Source: Rubricoccus sp038746605 (lineage in GTDB: Bacteria > Bacteroidota > Rhodothermia > Rhodothermales > Rubricoccaceae). Taken from it: a DNA stretch of 64,000 bases. Below are positions 9,824 through 18,645 of the stretch, one piece after another. The notes under the pieces are model-generated. The model saw only the letters and a program-made list of their open reading frames with translations, was not told the origin of the DNA and did not search any database. Position numbers and translations under genes: made by a program. The DNA lies in NCBI GenBank assembly GCA_038746605.1, contig JBCDKM010000006.1:1-64000 (forward strand), read 5' to 3'. The number at the start of each line of letters is the position of its first letter. Position 1 is the stretch's first letter.

Positions 9824-10414
9824 TCACCGGTCGAGCCAAGAAGGCGTCGGGCGGAGCGCGACACGGACCTCGCGCGTGACAGTGGCCGTGTCGAGCGCCA
9901 GGCGAACACGGGCTCCCACGAGCGTGATCTCATCCGCCTCTCCGAAGCCCGCCTCGAGAAGACTGTCCCCGTCCGCCGTGCGCGTCCACACGTCGAAGGC
10001 CTCCAGGCGGATCGCCTCGCGGTGCGCCCGCACGTCGTTCCGGTAGAGAGCGCCGTCTCTCGCGTAGAAGACGATAGGCTCTGCAGACGCGCGTCCGTCC
10101 GCCTCGGTCCCGGCAGGGGCGGTCCAGACGAGGAGCGAGTCGGGCGCCGCCACGCGGACGCGGTCTGCGGAGAAGAGGTCGAGCGCGAGCCGCTGGCGCA
10201 CGACGTGGGCCGCGTCCTCCAGGTCCGTCCGCTGGTCCCAGCGCGTGACCGCACGCGAGGCGAGGGCGTAGGCCGAGAACGCGAAGCCTGCGAGCGCCAC
10301 GAGAAGCGTCATTGCGATGAGAGCCTCGGCGAGCGTGAAGCCCGCCTCACTGCTGTCCGGATGGTTCTCTCCATCCGGCGCATGGGGTGTCCTCTGACCG
10401 TCGTGCGTCCTCAT
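9824..10414 (-). CDS. GspJ-like minor pseudopilin
   Basis: A protein of 196 residues. After a 28-residue polar leader comes the site G^FTLAEALIAMTLLVALAGFAFSAYAL, with Glu at mature position 5. The globular part ('VFYARDGALYRNDVRAHREAIRLEAFDVW') resembles GspJ-type minor pseudopilins, which sit at the pseudopilus tip with GspI and GspK. The ATG overlaps the TGA of the preceding gene (ATGA), which fixes the start; the frame upstream of it is only antisense-like open sequence. Assignment as J and not H rests on length and gene order. Confidence 0.75.
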   Translation of the reverse strand: MRTHDGQRTPHAPDGENHPDSSEAGFTLAEALIAMTLLVALAGFAFSAYALASRAVTRWDQRTDLEDAAHVVRQRLALDLFSADRVRVAAPDSLLVWTAPAGTEADGRASAEPIVFYARDGALYRNDVRAHREAIRLEAFDVWTRTADGDSLLEAGFGEADEITLVGARVRLALDTATVTREVRVALRPTPSWLDR

Positions 10415-10863
10415 CGGTCGTCCTCGGGCTCGGCCCACTCGGGCACGTCCACGGAGGGCCGGTCGAGGCGGGAGGCCTGGAGCACGGCGAGAGTGTCTGC
10501 TGCCTGGCCACGCAGTACGTGGACGGTGACGGTGGCGAGCTCGCCGTCCCTCGCGACCTCGCGCGTGACGCGCCAAAGGTCCTCTACTAGCTCCGCCTCT
10601 CGCCAGACCGCCGGGTCCTGCGCGAGCATGTCTTCCAGCTCGCTCTGCGCCATGGCTGCGGCTTCGGCCTGGAGCCGAGCCTCCGGACGCGCGGTCGCAA
10701 AGACCACGGCTGTCGCGAGCGGCAAGAGGGCCACCACGATCATCACCGTCGCCACAACGGTCTCGACGAGCGTGAAGCCGTCCTCCTCCTGGAACACACC
10801 TCGGCCTCCCCCCTGAGCCCAGGACTGGAGCGCGCGCAGCAACTGGGGAACGCGCGCGCTCAT
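10411..10863 (-). CDS. GspI/PilV-like minor pseudopilin
   Basis: A protein of 150 residues. The prepilin site is G^FTLVETVVATVMIVVALLPLATAVVFA with Glu5, followed by a short domain containing 'AAAMAQSELEDMLAQDP', the pattern seen after the helix in GspI/PilV proteins. It overlaps its neighbours by 4 bases on both sides, so it is translationally coupled to the K-like gene before it and the J-like gene after it. Role by family: tip-complex pseudopilin. Confidence 0.77.
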   Translation of the reverse strand: MSARVPQLLRALQSWAQGGGRGVFQEEDGFTLVETVVATVMIVVALLPLATAVVFATARPEARLQAEAAAMAQSELEDMLAQDPAVWREAELVEDLWRVTREVARDGELATVTVHVLRGQAADTLAVLQASRLDRPSVDVPEWAEPEDDR

Positions 10864-12308
10864 CGGCCCTCTCGAGACATGAACGACGAGCGGACCTCCC
10901 GGCGGAGCGGCACGAAGGGCTCCGGCCCCTCCCCCACCCCGACGGGCACGACGAAGCCCTCGGGCCGCGCGCGGACATCGATCGTCGCGTCGCGGAGCCA
11001 GTTCACAAACGTCGCTGGTGATGAGAAGAACCGGAAGCGCTGCGCGAAGAGGCTCCCCTCGATCTGCCCCTCCACCTCGGCCGTGGAGAGTGCGACGACG
11101 GCGCCCACGACCCGCGCGTCCTCCGTCATGCGGAGCCGGACAGCCGCCGGGCCGCCGAGGTCGGTCTCGGGCACGAGGACGGTTCCCTCGACCGTCCCCG
11201 CCTCGATCACGACCTGGTCGGACTCGTCACCGGTCTCGAGTGCCGCGTAGACGGACGAGGGATACACGAGCCGCGCACCACCTGCGATCCGGACCGAGCG
11301 GCGGGCCACGACCTCGGCCTCTAACATGGTGGGTCCGTCTACCTCGACACGTTCGCCGGAGAAGAGGAGACTCTGGCCGCGTGCCGCGCCCTCGACCCGG
11401 AGTACGCCACGCGCTGCGATCGTGCTACCGGTCGGGAGTGGCCCCGCGATCCGAAGCGCGCCCGCGCCCAGCACGACGACGGGGCCATTTGCCCCCTCCA
11501 GGTCCTCCTCTCGGACCGTCGTCCGGTCTGCGGCCACGAGGACGCGGGTGTCTGGCTGGAACACCCGCTCCTCTACCACGGCCGGGTGCGTCTCGAGGAG
11601 CGGCGAGAGACCGGAGGGCGGGTCCTCTGGGAGCGCGTCCAGCCAGCGCCCGAGGCGGGCGAGGGTCGCGTCGTAGGCCCTCGTGTCTACCGGTGGCACC
11701 GGGTCTCCGGTCTCGCGCACGACGAGTTCGCCGTCCACGTCGCCCCGGAAGGGACGCCCCTGGAGCGTGCGCGCGGCAAGCCCCCGGCGCCCCGTGAGGA
11801 CCGGTCCTCGAATCGTCGCGCGACCTGCGAGGGTCACGGGGCTCAGCGTGTCCCCGAAAGCGAAGGCAGCGTGGGCCTCCTCTGGCGGCTCGCGCGCGGC
11901 CTCCATCCGGACCCGGGCCTCGCTCCACCGCCCGCCCACCACAGACGCGAGCTCGACTCGTCCTCCCCGGTAGCGGGTCGCGACCTGCGCCTCCCACCCG
12001 GGCGCTACCTCGAACGTCCCCTCCTCCCCCACACCCAGGTCTCCCGCGCGGAGGGCGGCCAGCGCGGCGTGGACCCCGCTCTCGGCCGCGTAGACCGCTT
12101 CCAGGCGCTCCCCGTCTCGGAGCACGAGCCGCTCGCGTGCGACCGTGTAGACGAGGACCGACCCTGCGAGCGTGAGCGAGACCGTCGCGAGGACGAGTGC
12201 CGTCAGGATCGCGGAACCATCGTCCTCGCGTGCGGCGGTGCGGAGCGCGGACGCCGCGCGGGCCGATGGTCCCGTCACCTGAAGTCCGCTCTCTAGCCGC
12301 TCACTCAT
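10860..12308 (-). CDS. PilX/GspK-position membrane protein with beta-helix domain
   Basis: A protein of 482 residues. The N-terminus is cytoplasmic and polar, then a single membrane helix (ILTALVLATVSLTLAGSVLVYTV) is followed by 'YAAESGVHAALAAL', the signature of PilX-type pilus assembly proteins. The pilin cleavage site is not canonical (DDGSAILTALV). Residues about 240-430 contain repeated short beta strands with V/I-x-V/I periodicity ('VVVLGAGALRIAGPLPTG', 'GVLRVEGAARG', 'ERVEVDGPTMLEAEVVARR', 'SVRIAGGARLVYP'), reading like a right-handed beta-helix or bactofilin-type fold. It holds the place of gspK, and no other K candidate is present, so it may cap the pseudopilus. That role is inference. 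Confidence 0.65.
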   Translation of the reverse strand: MSERLESGLQVTGPSARAASALRTAAREDDGSAILTALVLATVSLTLAGSVLVYTVARERLVLRDGERLEAVYAAESGVHAALAALRAGDLGVGEEGTFEVAPGWEAQVATRYRGGRVELASVVGGRWSEARVRMEAAREPPEEAHAAFAFGDTLSPVTLAGRATIRGPVLTGRRGLAARTLQGRPFRGDVDGELVVRETGDPVPPVDTRAYDATLARLGRWLDALPEDPPSGLSPLLETHPAVVEERVFQPDTRVLVAADRTTVREEDLEGANGPVVVLGAGALRIAGPLPTGSTIAARGVLRVEGAARGQSLLFSGERVEVDGPTMLEAEVVARRSVRIAGGARLVYPSSVYAALETGDESDQVVIEAGTVEGTVLVPETDLGGPAAVRLRMTEDARVVGAVVALSTAEVEGQIEGSLFAQRFRFFSSPATFVNWLRDATIDVRARPEGFVVPVGVGEGPEPFVPLRREVRSSFMSREGR

Positions 12309-12862
12309 CGGAGGCGCACGTCGTACTCACCGGTCGATGTCCGGAGGCGGATGCCCTCGGGGCCGACCGTGACGACCTCGTGGTCCCCCAGGTAGTCCCC
12401 CACGCGGGCGAGGCGCGTCAGGCCGTCGTCCGTCTCCAGGATCGCGGCGTCGCCTACCACGCCCCGGAGGCGCCAGACGACCTCGGGCTCGCGCGGGGGC
12501 GGCGGGTCGTCCCGCCGGGCCTCCCCTCCTCCGGGGAACTGGCGGAGCGCGTCGAGGTCGCTCATGCCCGGTGGCTCGGGGTCCTCGTCTGCGGGTCGCA
12601 CAGCCACGGTCTCCTCTCCGGACGAGCGAGCTACGGCGGCAGGCGCGAAGGGGTCGGAGAAATCGCCCTCGTAGCGCTCGGCAAGCCGCGTGCTGGCTTC
12701 GATCTCCACAGGCCCGCTCGTGGCTACAGGTGCCTCCGGAGGGCGCGTGCCCGTCCAAACGGTGTATCCCACCGCACCCCAGACGCCGAGCGCGACCACG
12801 AGGAGCAGGACCACCAGAGGGCGGTTCTGACTAAGTCGTTCTCGGGCGGTGGGCGTGCTCAT
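12305..12862 (-). CDS. GspC-like inner-membrane/periplasmic connector
   Basis: A protein of 185 residues with a short cytoplasmic N-terminus, one TM helix (PLVVLLLVVALGVWGAVGYTVW), a Pro/Asp-rich linker, and a C-terminal domain 'VVWRLRGVVGDAAILETDDGLTRLARVGDYLGDHEVVTVGPEGIRLRTSTGEYDVRL'. That domain has the homology-region pattern of GspC and PilP, which contact the secretin N0 domain. ATGA overlaps on both sides couple it to the M- and K-position genes. The assignment rests on topology, the HR-like motif and gene order; there is no PDZ domain. Confidence 0.7.
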   Translation of the reverse strand: MSTPTARERLSQNRPLVVLLLVVALGVWGAVGYTVWTGTRPPEAPVATSGPVEIEASTRLAERYEGDFSDPFAPAAVARSSGEETVAVRPADEDPEPPGMSDLDALRQFPGGGEARRDDPPPPREPEVVWRLRGVVGDAAILETDDGLTRLARVGDYLGDHEVVTVGPEGIRLRTSTGEYDVRLR

Positions 12863-13452
12863 GGACTCGCTGTGACGCTCCCGATCTCGGCAAACTCCAC
12901 GATCAGCGTCGCCTCGGTCTGGGCGTTGGCGCGGGTGCCCGGCCCTCGGACCGCGAGCGTCTGCACGCGGGCGAGACGCGCACCTCGCTCCAGCTCGTCC
13001 ACGAATCGCCCGACGGCGTGCCCGTCGCCCTCGACGCGGACTTCGACCTCATCGTCGTCCGGCTCGACGCGAATCACGCGGACACCTGCCTGGGCGGCCG
13101 ACTGACGGAGCGCGCCGAGCGGGCCCACAGCCGTGGCGCTGGACTGCGCACCCTCCACGCCGAGGCTGACCGCGAGGGCCTGCTCCAGCCGCTCGCCCTC
13201 TGCATCCAGGCGGACGATCTCGGCGCCTGCCGTCTGCGCACGCTCGACGTCGGCCTCGCGCGCCCGGAGCGTCCCGAGGTCGCGCCAGATCCCGGCCACG
13301 CCGGGCAGGACCTCCAGGAAGACGACCGCCGCGAGGAGCACCCCCACGCCCCAGAGCGCCCAGCGCCAGGTGTCCCGGCCCGATTCCTTAGGCTGAGAGC
13401 CGTCCGGACGCTCGGAGGCGTCCGGGGAAGAGGGGTAGCGAGTCGCCGTCAT
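12859..13452 (-). CDS. GspM/PilO-like assembly platform protein
   Basis: A protein of 197 residues with an N-terminal polar tail, one TM helix (WALWGVGVLLAAVVFLEVLPGVAGIW), a short coiled coil (LRAREADVERAQTAGAEIVRLDAEGERLEQAL) and a periplasmic ferredoxin-like domain ('GVRVIRVEPDDDEVEVRVEGDG...VGRFVDELERGARLARVQTLAVR'). This is the layout of GspM and PilO, which pair with GspL/PilN to link ATPase and secretin. It starts 22 bases after the L-like gene and overlaps the C-like gene by 4. Confidence 0.72.
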   Translation of the reverse strand: MTATRYPSSPDASERPDGSQPKESGRDTWRWALWGVGVLLAAVVFLEVLPGVAGIWRDLGTLRAREADVERAQTAGAEIVRLDAEGERLEQALAVSLGVEGAQSSATAVGPLGALRQSAAQAGVRVIRVEPDDDEVEVRVEGDGHAVGRFVDELERGARLARVQTLAVRGPGTRANAQTEATLIVEFAEIGSVTASP

Positions 13453-13474
13453 GATCCAAACATAGGGGGCACGG

Positions 13475-14872
13475 TCACTGGGTCTCGCCTTCTACCTCGA
13501 AGCGGACGAGGCCCTCCGGGAGCCCCGGCGCAGGCTGCACGCGCTCGATGTACTGCAGGCGCACGTCCGAGACACGACCCGAGGTGGCGAGGGCTTCCAC
13601 GGCCGCCTCGGCCCCCAGCGCATCTACTGAGAAGGCCGTCACGCGAAGGGCACGACCTGTGCCGCCCTCACTGGGGCGACCGTCGGGCTCGACCTCGAGT
13701 GACTCCAACCACACCCCTTCCGGGAGGGCGCGGCCGACGGCCTGGTAGATGAGCGCCATGGCCGTCCGCCCCTCGCCACCTCCTGCCTGCGTTCGGAGCC
13801 GCTCCACACGCGACCGTGCGAGCCCCAACGCTACGAGATCGTCGGCCTGCGCGAGGAGCGCCTCGTCCGCTCGGTCCAGCTCTCGGTCTACGAACGCTTG
13901 GCCGAGGCGAACCCCGCCGAGGAGGACGAGCGCGAGGACGGCGAGTGCAAGCACGCGGCGCTTCGAGTGCGACGCACGGGCCTCCTGCCTCGTGGCCTGG
14001 GTCGTCTCAGGATCTCCCACTTCCAGGACCCGCAGCCCAGGGTACACTTCCTCCAGCGCAAGCCCCACGACGGGCGCCCACTCTGGGCCGAGGGGACCGC
14101 CCCGCGCGTCTTCCAGCACGGTCGCCACCTGCGCGGAGGTGCCATAGACTGACTCCAGCTCGCGCGCCGCCTCCCCTGCCCCCTCGCCGAGCGCGACGTG
14201 AGGACTAGGGGCAGTCGCAACTTCGGCCAAGACCGCTGACGCCTCCCCCGAGACGGACCGCCCCGAGACGACCTCAGCCGGACGCCCCTGCTCCACTCGG
14301 ATGCGCGTCGCGCGACCTGTGGTCGGGTCCGCCGTGGTCGGGTCCGCCGTGGTCGGGTTCGCGCTCTGCACGACGACCGTGCCCTCGGTGAGGGCGCCCG
14401 TGGCCGCAAGCGGCGAGGCGGCTTCCAGATGTCCATCCCCCATGCGGAGAACCTGGAAGCCTGCTCGCTCCAGCTGCGTCGTCCAGTCGTGCACGGCTTC
14501 CTCGTCCGCTGAGGCATGGAGAGCCCATGCGCCGCGCTCGGTCTCCACGAGGCCTGCAGCACCGACCTGGCTGGGTCCCATGCGACTTGCCGCCTGTGCC
14601 TCCAGCCACTCCCTCCGATCCTCGTCGTCGGCGAGCGGCGGCGCGTGGGTCACGCCGGGGCCCCGTACGCCCTCCGGCAGCGCCGTCGCTACGAACCGCG
14701 ACCCGGCGGCCCGTGCGAGTTTTTTCAACGCGGCGTCCACCCCGCCCGGGCCGATGGCCACCTCGGACTGGCGGCGCACGCGGATCCGCCCCCTGCGCGC
14801 GGAAAGCTCGACGTAGCGCACCGACGCGCTGCCTGCTACGACGGCGGCTCCTACACGGTCGAAGCCGATCAC
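13475..14872 (-). CDS. GspL-like protein (PilM/PilN-type fusion)
   Basis: A protein of 465 residues. The N-terminal part (about 1-240) begins 'MIGFDRVGAAVVAGSASVRYVELSAR', reminiscent of the actin-like PilM/GspL cytoplasmic domain. It is followed by a single TM helix at about 300-325 and a periplasmic PilN/GspL-like ferredoxin domain ('ALPEGVWLESLEVEPDGR...'). GspL recruits the ATPase GspE to the membrane. An in-frame run of three 15-base units at 14320-14364 encodes PTTADPTTADPTTG, so the linker is a small tandem repeat that may vary in copy number. The start overlaps the secretin stop by 4 bases. Confidence 0.72.
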   Translation of the reverse strand: MIGFDRVGAAVVAGSASVRYVELSARRGRIRVRRQSEVAIGPGGVDAALKKLARAAGSRFVATALPEGVRGPGVTHAPPLADDEDRREWLEAQAASRMGPSQVGAAGLVETERGAWALHASADEEAVHDWTTQLERAGFQVLRMGDGHLEAASPLAATGALTEGTVVVQSANPTTADPTTADPTTGRATRIRVEQGRPAEVVSGRSVSGEASAVLAEVATAPSPHVALGEGAGEAARELESVYGTSAQVATVLEDARGGPLGPEWAPVVGLALEEVYPGLRVLEVGDPETTQATRQEARASHSKRRVLALAVLALVLLGGVRLGQAFVDRELDRADEALLAQADDLVALGLARSRVERLRTQAGGGEGRTAMALIYQAVGRALPEGVWLESLEVEPDGRPSEGGTGRALRVTAFSVDALGAEAAVEALATSGRVSDVRLQYIERVQPAPGLPEGLVRFEVEGETQ

Positions 14873-16902
14873 GGCTGCTCCTGACCGGAGTCCTCCTCTC
14901 CTGCCTCCGGCGTTGGCTCTCCCGCCGCCTCATCGAACGGCGAGTCCGTGACATCGAGCTCACGTGCGAGGCGCTGCCAGCGCGCCGCCTCGTCCTCCCC
15001 GCCGTAGAACACCCGTGGCGTGAGGTAAATCACGAGCTCGCTCCGGCGGCGGCTTCGGACCCGGCTCCGGAAGAGACGACCGAGGAGCGGGATGCTCCCG
15101 AGGATCGGCACCTTCCGGTCATCCACCACGTCGCGGTCCTCGATGAGCCCGCCGAGGATGATGGTCTCCCCGTCCTGGAGTCGAACCGTGCTCTCGATTC
15201 GACGCGTCGAGATCGTGGGCGGCACCTCAAGCGTCGGATCGAAGCTGCCGATGGGCTGTGAGAACTCCGGCACGATGACGGCGGTCACGACGCCGTCCGG
15301 GCCCACGAACGGCGTCACCTGCAGGGAGACATTCGCCTCGACGGTCTCGAAGCGCGTCTCCTCCTGCGTGATGACCTGATTCCCGCCCACGCCGATGGGC
15401 GTGATTTTCCGCAGGATGAAGTACTGTGTCGTCCCGACAGAGAGCACGGCGGGGGTGCCGTTGAGGGTCGCGACCTGGGGGCGCGAGCGGACCTCGACGC
15501 GGCCCTCCTGCTCCAGCGCTCGGATCCGGTAGAAGAAGTCCTGCGGCAGGCGTCCAAGGTTGCGGACGCCGATCACGTCGCCCAGCGCGTCGAGCACCTC
15601 GTTCGCGTCGTCGCCGTCGCCCTGCGCCTCGAACGCGCCCGACCCGAGGCCGTCCAGCACGTAGCCCGTCGGAAGCCGGGTGCCGGTGGAGTCGCCCCCG
15701 AAGAGACCGAGCCCGAAGGAGGCGCCGAGCTCGCTCGCCTCACTGTCCAGGAAGTCCACCACGACTGCCTCGATGAAGACCTGCGGCGGCGGGCGGTCGA
15801 GCTCTCGAAGAAACGCCGCCACGGCCTCGATCCGGTCGTTGGGGCCTGTGGCGAGAAGCGCGTTCTGCTCGGGGACGACCTGCACCGTCACGCCCTGACG
15901 CACGGCCTCGGGCACGAGCTCCAACACTCCGTCCACATCGATGTAGCCGAGGGTCAGCATCCGCGTCGCGATGACGCCGTCCGCCTCGGCAGATCCCACG
16001 ACGTAGCCCGCGCCCTGTCGGCGGAACGACGCGCCCGTACCCCGGAGCACAGCACCGAGCGCGTCCTCCAGGCTGAGTCCCGAGGCCTGGAGCGTCACCC
16101 GACCCTGTGGCACGGTGTAGGCCGTCACACCGACGGACGAGCGGCGGCCAATCTCGCGCACGGCGCTCGCGACGGAGGCATTTCGGAGATCGAGCTCGAA
16201 GCGGCCGAGCGTGTCCGTGCGGACGTAGAGCCCCTGCCGGGAGGCGGCGTCGGGGGCCTCGGCGAGGTCGTAGAGGTAGTCGACCGTGTAGACCCGGCCC
16301 GTGCCTTCTCCACTTCGGCGCACGACGAAGCCATTGCTCTCGAAAATGGCCGTGAGTGCGGCGTCCAACTCCAGACCCTCCACGAATGCGTTAATCACCC
16401 CCTCCACGCCTGCGCCAGGCACAACCGTCACACCGGTCTCCTCCGTAATGCGACGCGCGACCTCGCGGAGATCGGCTGCGCGCAAGTCGACGCTTAGGCG
16501 ACCACCCTCGGCGCTTACTGCCAGCGGTGCGGGCGGCTCGGGATCTGCTGGACGGATACGGAGCACGGGTCCAGACTGCTCCACTGACAGATTGTATTCC
16601 TCCGCGAGGTAGAGCACGGCGTCTAGCGCAGAAACACCAGCGAGGTTGACCGTCGCCCGGCCATCTACCGCATCGTCCACGACAACGTTCAATCCGGTCT
16701 CGTCAGCGATGGCGCGGAACACATCCCGGAGATCCGCGCTCCGGAGGTTGACGGTCTCAATCTCTCGGAACGCTGACTCCGGCAGTGCTCCTCGTCGTAC
16801 GTCGACAACCCGTTGCGCAGATACGGTCCCCACGCTGAGTGACCAGAGCGTGACAAGTGCAAGCCCGAGTAACAGGCGGGCAAAGAGAGTGCAACGGAGC
16901 AC
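14869..16902 (-). CDS. GspD/PilQ-type secretin
   Basis: A protein of 677 residues. A signal peptide occupies about residues 1-29 (…GTVSAQ). Several secretin N-domains follow ('VNLRSADLRDVFRAIADETG', 'VDLRAADLREVARRITEETG', 'LDLRNASVASAVREIGRRS'), then N1/N3-type repeats and the gate domain with 'VEVRSRPQVATLNGTPAVLSVG' and 'VRLQDGETIILGGLIEDRDV...KVPILGSIPLLGRLFRS'. It forms the outer-membrane exit ring. The C-terminal tail is acidic (PEAGEEDSGQEQ). It is 113 bases downstream of the ATPase gene and translationally coupled to the L-like gene. Confidence 0.92.
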   Translation of the reverse strand: MLRCTLFARLLLGLALVTLWSLSVGTVSAQRVVDVRRGALPESAFREIETVNLRSADLRDVFRAIADETGLNVVVDDAVDGRATVNLAGVSALDAVLYLAEEYNLSVEQSGPVLRIRPADPEPPAPLAVSAEGGRLSVDLRAADLREVARRITEETGVTVVPGAGVEGVINAFVEGLELDAALTAIFESNGFVVRRSGEGTGRVYTVDYLYDLAEAPDAASRQGLYVRTDTLGRFELDLRNASVASAVREIGRRSSVGVTAYTVPQGRVTLQASGLSLEDALGAVLRGTGASFRRQGAGYVVGSAEADGVIATRMLTLGYIDVDGVLELVPEAVRQGVTVQVVPEQNALLATGPNDRIEAVAAFLRELDRPPPQVFIEAVVVDFLDSEASELGASFGLGLFGGDSTGTRLPTGYVLDGLGSGAFEAQGDGDDANEVLDALGDVIGVRNLGRLPQDFFYRIRALEQEGRVEVRSRPQVATLNGTPAVLSVGTTQYFILRKITPIGVGGNQVITQEETRFETVEANVSLQVTPFVGPDGVVTAVIVPEFSQPIGSFDPTLEVPPTISTRRIESTVRLQDGETIILGGLIEDRDVVDDRKVPILGSIPLLGRLFRSRVRSRRRSELVIYLTPRVFYGGEDEAARWQRLARELDVTDSPFDEAAGEPTPEAGEEDSGQEQP

Positions 16903-17015
16903 GACGCCTAGACCCTACAACGGGGAAAAGAGACGGCAGAGAATACCGCACCCGCGCGGGCAGACAAAGCGAATGTGTTCTGCCCCACGGATCTCTTTGT
17001 CCCGCTACTCTTCGC

Positions 17016-18200
17016 TTATGCGCCCACCGCGCGCAGAGCCTCCGCAACAGACGTACGGCCATCCAAGACAAGACGGGCGGCGCCCGCCGAGAGCCTTGTA
17101 GTTCCGGCCTCGTAGGCGCAGGCTCTTAGCTCAGCTGCTGAGGCGCCATTGGAGACGAGGGTCGAGAACGCCTCGTCCACTTCTACTGTCTCGAAGACAG
17201 CCGTCCGTCCTCGAAAGCCCGTTCCGCCGCATGCGTTGCAGCCGAGTGTCTGGCGGAAGTCGCCGTCGCCCCCGGCGAGCGCGCGAGCCATCTCGGCTTC
17301 TGAGGAAGAAGGATCGAGGGGCTCAGAGCATTCCTCGCACAGCAAGCGGACGAGACGCTGCGCGATCACGAGCCGGAGAGAGGCCGCGAGGAGGTACGAC
17401 TCGACGCCCATGTCAAGAAGCCTTGCCGGGGCAGACGGCGCGTCGTTAGTGTGGAGCGTCGAGAGCACGAGGTGCCCTGTCAACGCCGCTCGAACGGCGA
17501 TCTGAGCTGTCTCCGCGTCACGGATCTCCCCGACCATGATCACATCTGGGTCCTGACGAAGGAACGAGCGGAGGGCTTCCGCGAACCCGAACCCGAGATC
17601 GTCTCGTACCGCGACCTGCGTCACGCCGTCAAGCTCATACTCGACAGGGTCCTCGACGGAGAGGAGGTTGAGCCGCTCAGAGTCGAGAGATGAGAGTGCG
17701 GCGTAGAGCGTCGTCGTCTTCCCACTCCCGGTCGGACCCGTCACGAGCACCAGGCCGTGCGGCCTCGCCAGGGCATCGGTCAACCGGTGGTGGTCCTTGC
17801 CTCTGAGACCGAGCGCTTCGTAATCAAGTCGCACGGCGTCACGGTCAAGAACGCGGAGCACGACCTTCTCCCCCGTCGTGGAGGGTAGGACCGAGACTCG
17901 GAGATCGACCGTTCGGGCACCGTGTCGGAATGCGATTCGCCCATCCTGCGGCCGTCTCTTCTCCGCGATGTCGAGCGAGGCGAGCACCTTGATCCGCGCG
18001 ACGATTCCCAAGGCTATGCTCACCGGAAGACGTTCAGCCTCGCGGAGCACACCATCCAGCCGAAGACGAATCCGCACATCGCGTTCGCTAGGCTCCACGT
18101 GAATGTCGCTCGCGCCTACGTCAACTGCGTGTCTTACGAGGTAATCGACCCACTCGACAGCCGTTGCGCTACGATTCGGACGAGCCGGTTGGGGTTGCAT
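17016..18200 (-). CDS. GspE/PilB-type secretion ATPase lacking the N-terminal domain
   Basis: A protein of 394 residues from ATG 18200; ATG 18248 would add 16. Motifs are complete: 'ASDIHVEP', Walker A GPTGSGKT (155-162), Asp box SVEDPVEYELDGVTQ, Walker B QDPDVIMVGEIRD (216-228), STLHTND, and a zinc-type tetracysteine pair (CEEC at 288-291, CNACGGTGFRGR from 321). It powers pseudopilus assembly. The usual N-terminal N1E domain that docks on GspL is missing; the protein starts almost directly with the N2/PAS-like domain. It is the first gene of the operon. Confidence 0.9.
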   Translation of the reverse strand: MQPQPARPNRSATAVEWVDYLVRHAVDVGASDIHVEPSERDVRIRLRLDGVLREAERLPVSIALGIVARIKVLASLDIAEKRRPQDGRIAFRHGARTVDLRVSVLPSTTGEKVVLRVLDRDAVRLDYEALGLRGKDHHRLTDALARPHGLVLVTGPTGSGKTTTLYAALSSLDSERLNLLSVEDPVEYELDGVTQVAVRDDLGFGFAEALRSFLRQDPDVIMVGEIRDAETAQIAVRAALTGHLVLSTLHTNDAPSAPARLLDMGVESYLLAASLRLVIAQRLVRLLCEECSEPLDPSSSEAEMARALAGGDGDFRQTLGCNACGGTGFRGRTAVFETVEVDEAFSTLVSNGASAAELRACAYEAGTTRLSAGAARLVLDGRTSVAEALRAVGA

Positions 18201-18324
18201 TTCGTAGAAGGCGCGACGAGCGGTAGGAGCACCCCTGACGCAATTCAAAGTGCCCTACGCTGGGGAGGTAGAGTGCAAACAAGCATGCCCCAAAAAAACC
18301 GCCCCCGTATCCGCCCCCGGCAGA

Positions 18325-18357
18325 AGCAAAACAGGCCCCTGTGACGCCACAGGGGCC
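18325..18357 (-). terminator. Intrinsic terminator of the tRNA-Ser gene
   Basis: On the minus strand a perfect 10-bp stem GGCCCCTGTG/CACAGGGGCC with loop GCGT is followed by TGTTTTG. It lies 20 bases past the tRNA 3' end, between the tRNA and the secretion operon. Confidence 0.85.
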
Positions 18358-18373
18358 GGTTCTCAGAATTCAC

Positions 18374-18464
<91 letters not shown>

Positions 18465-18475
18465 GTGGGGCCGCG

Positions 18476-18505
18476 AACTTAGGGTGCGAACGGGCGCTGA
18501 GGCAA
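18476..18505 (-). promoter_or_regulatory. sigma70-like promoter of tRNA-Ser
   Basis: On the minus strand TTGCCT (18505-18500) is followed after 18 bases by TAAGTT (18481-18476), 11 bases upstream of the tRNA 5' end. Spacing and position fit a housekeeping promoter. Confidence 0.5.
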
Positions 18506-18645
18506 CCGCCGTGGCGCTCGTCACGCAGAGTTCCATTTCCTCCATCTCGGGAGAATGTCAGTGGCGGGACATGCGGGTTTTTTCGCACCGCTTGTAACCT
18601 CACTCGGCTCGTGTCCGTCCGCAGCGCGTCCCCTCTTTTCACCCC

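Noticed and set aside
8656..10254. Long version of the GspF-like protein (532 residues)
   Set aside because: The first 148 residues are Arg/Ser-rich and antisense-like over the GspJ gene; the family-like sequence begins after ATG 9810.
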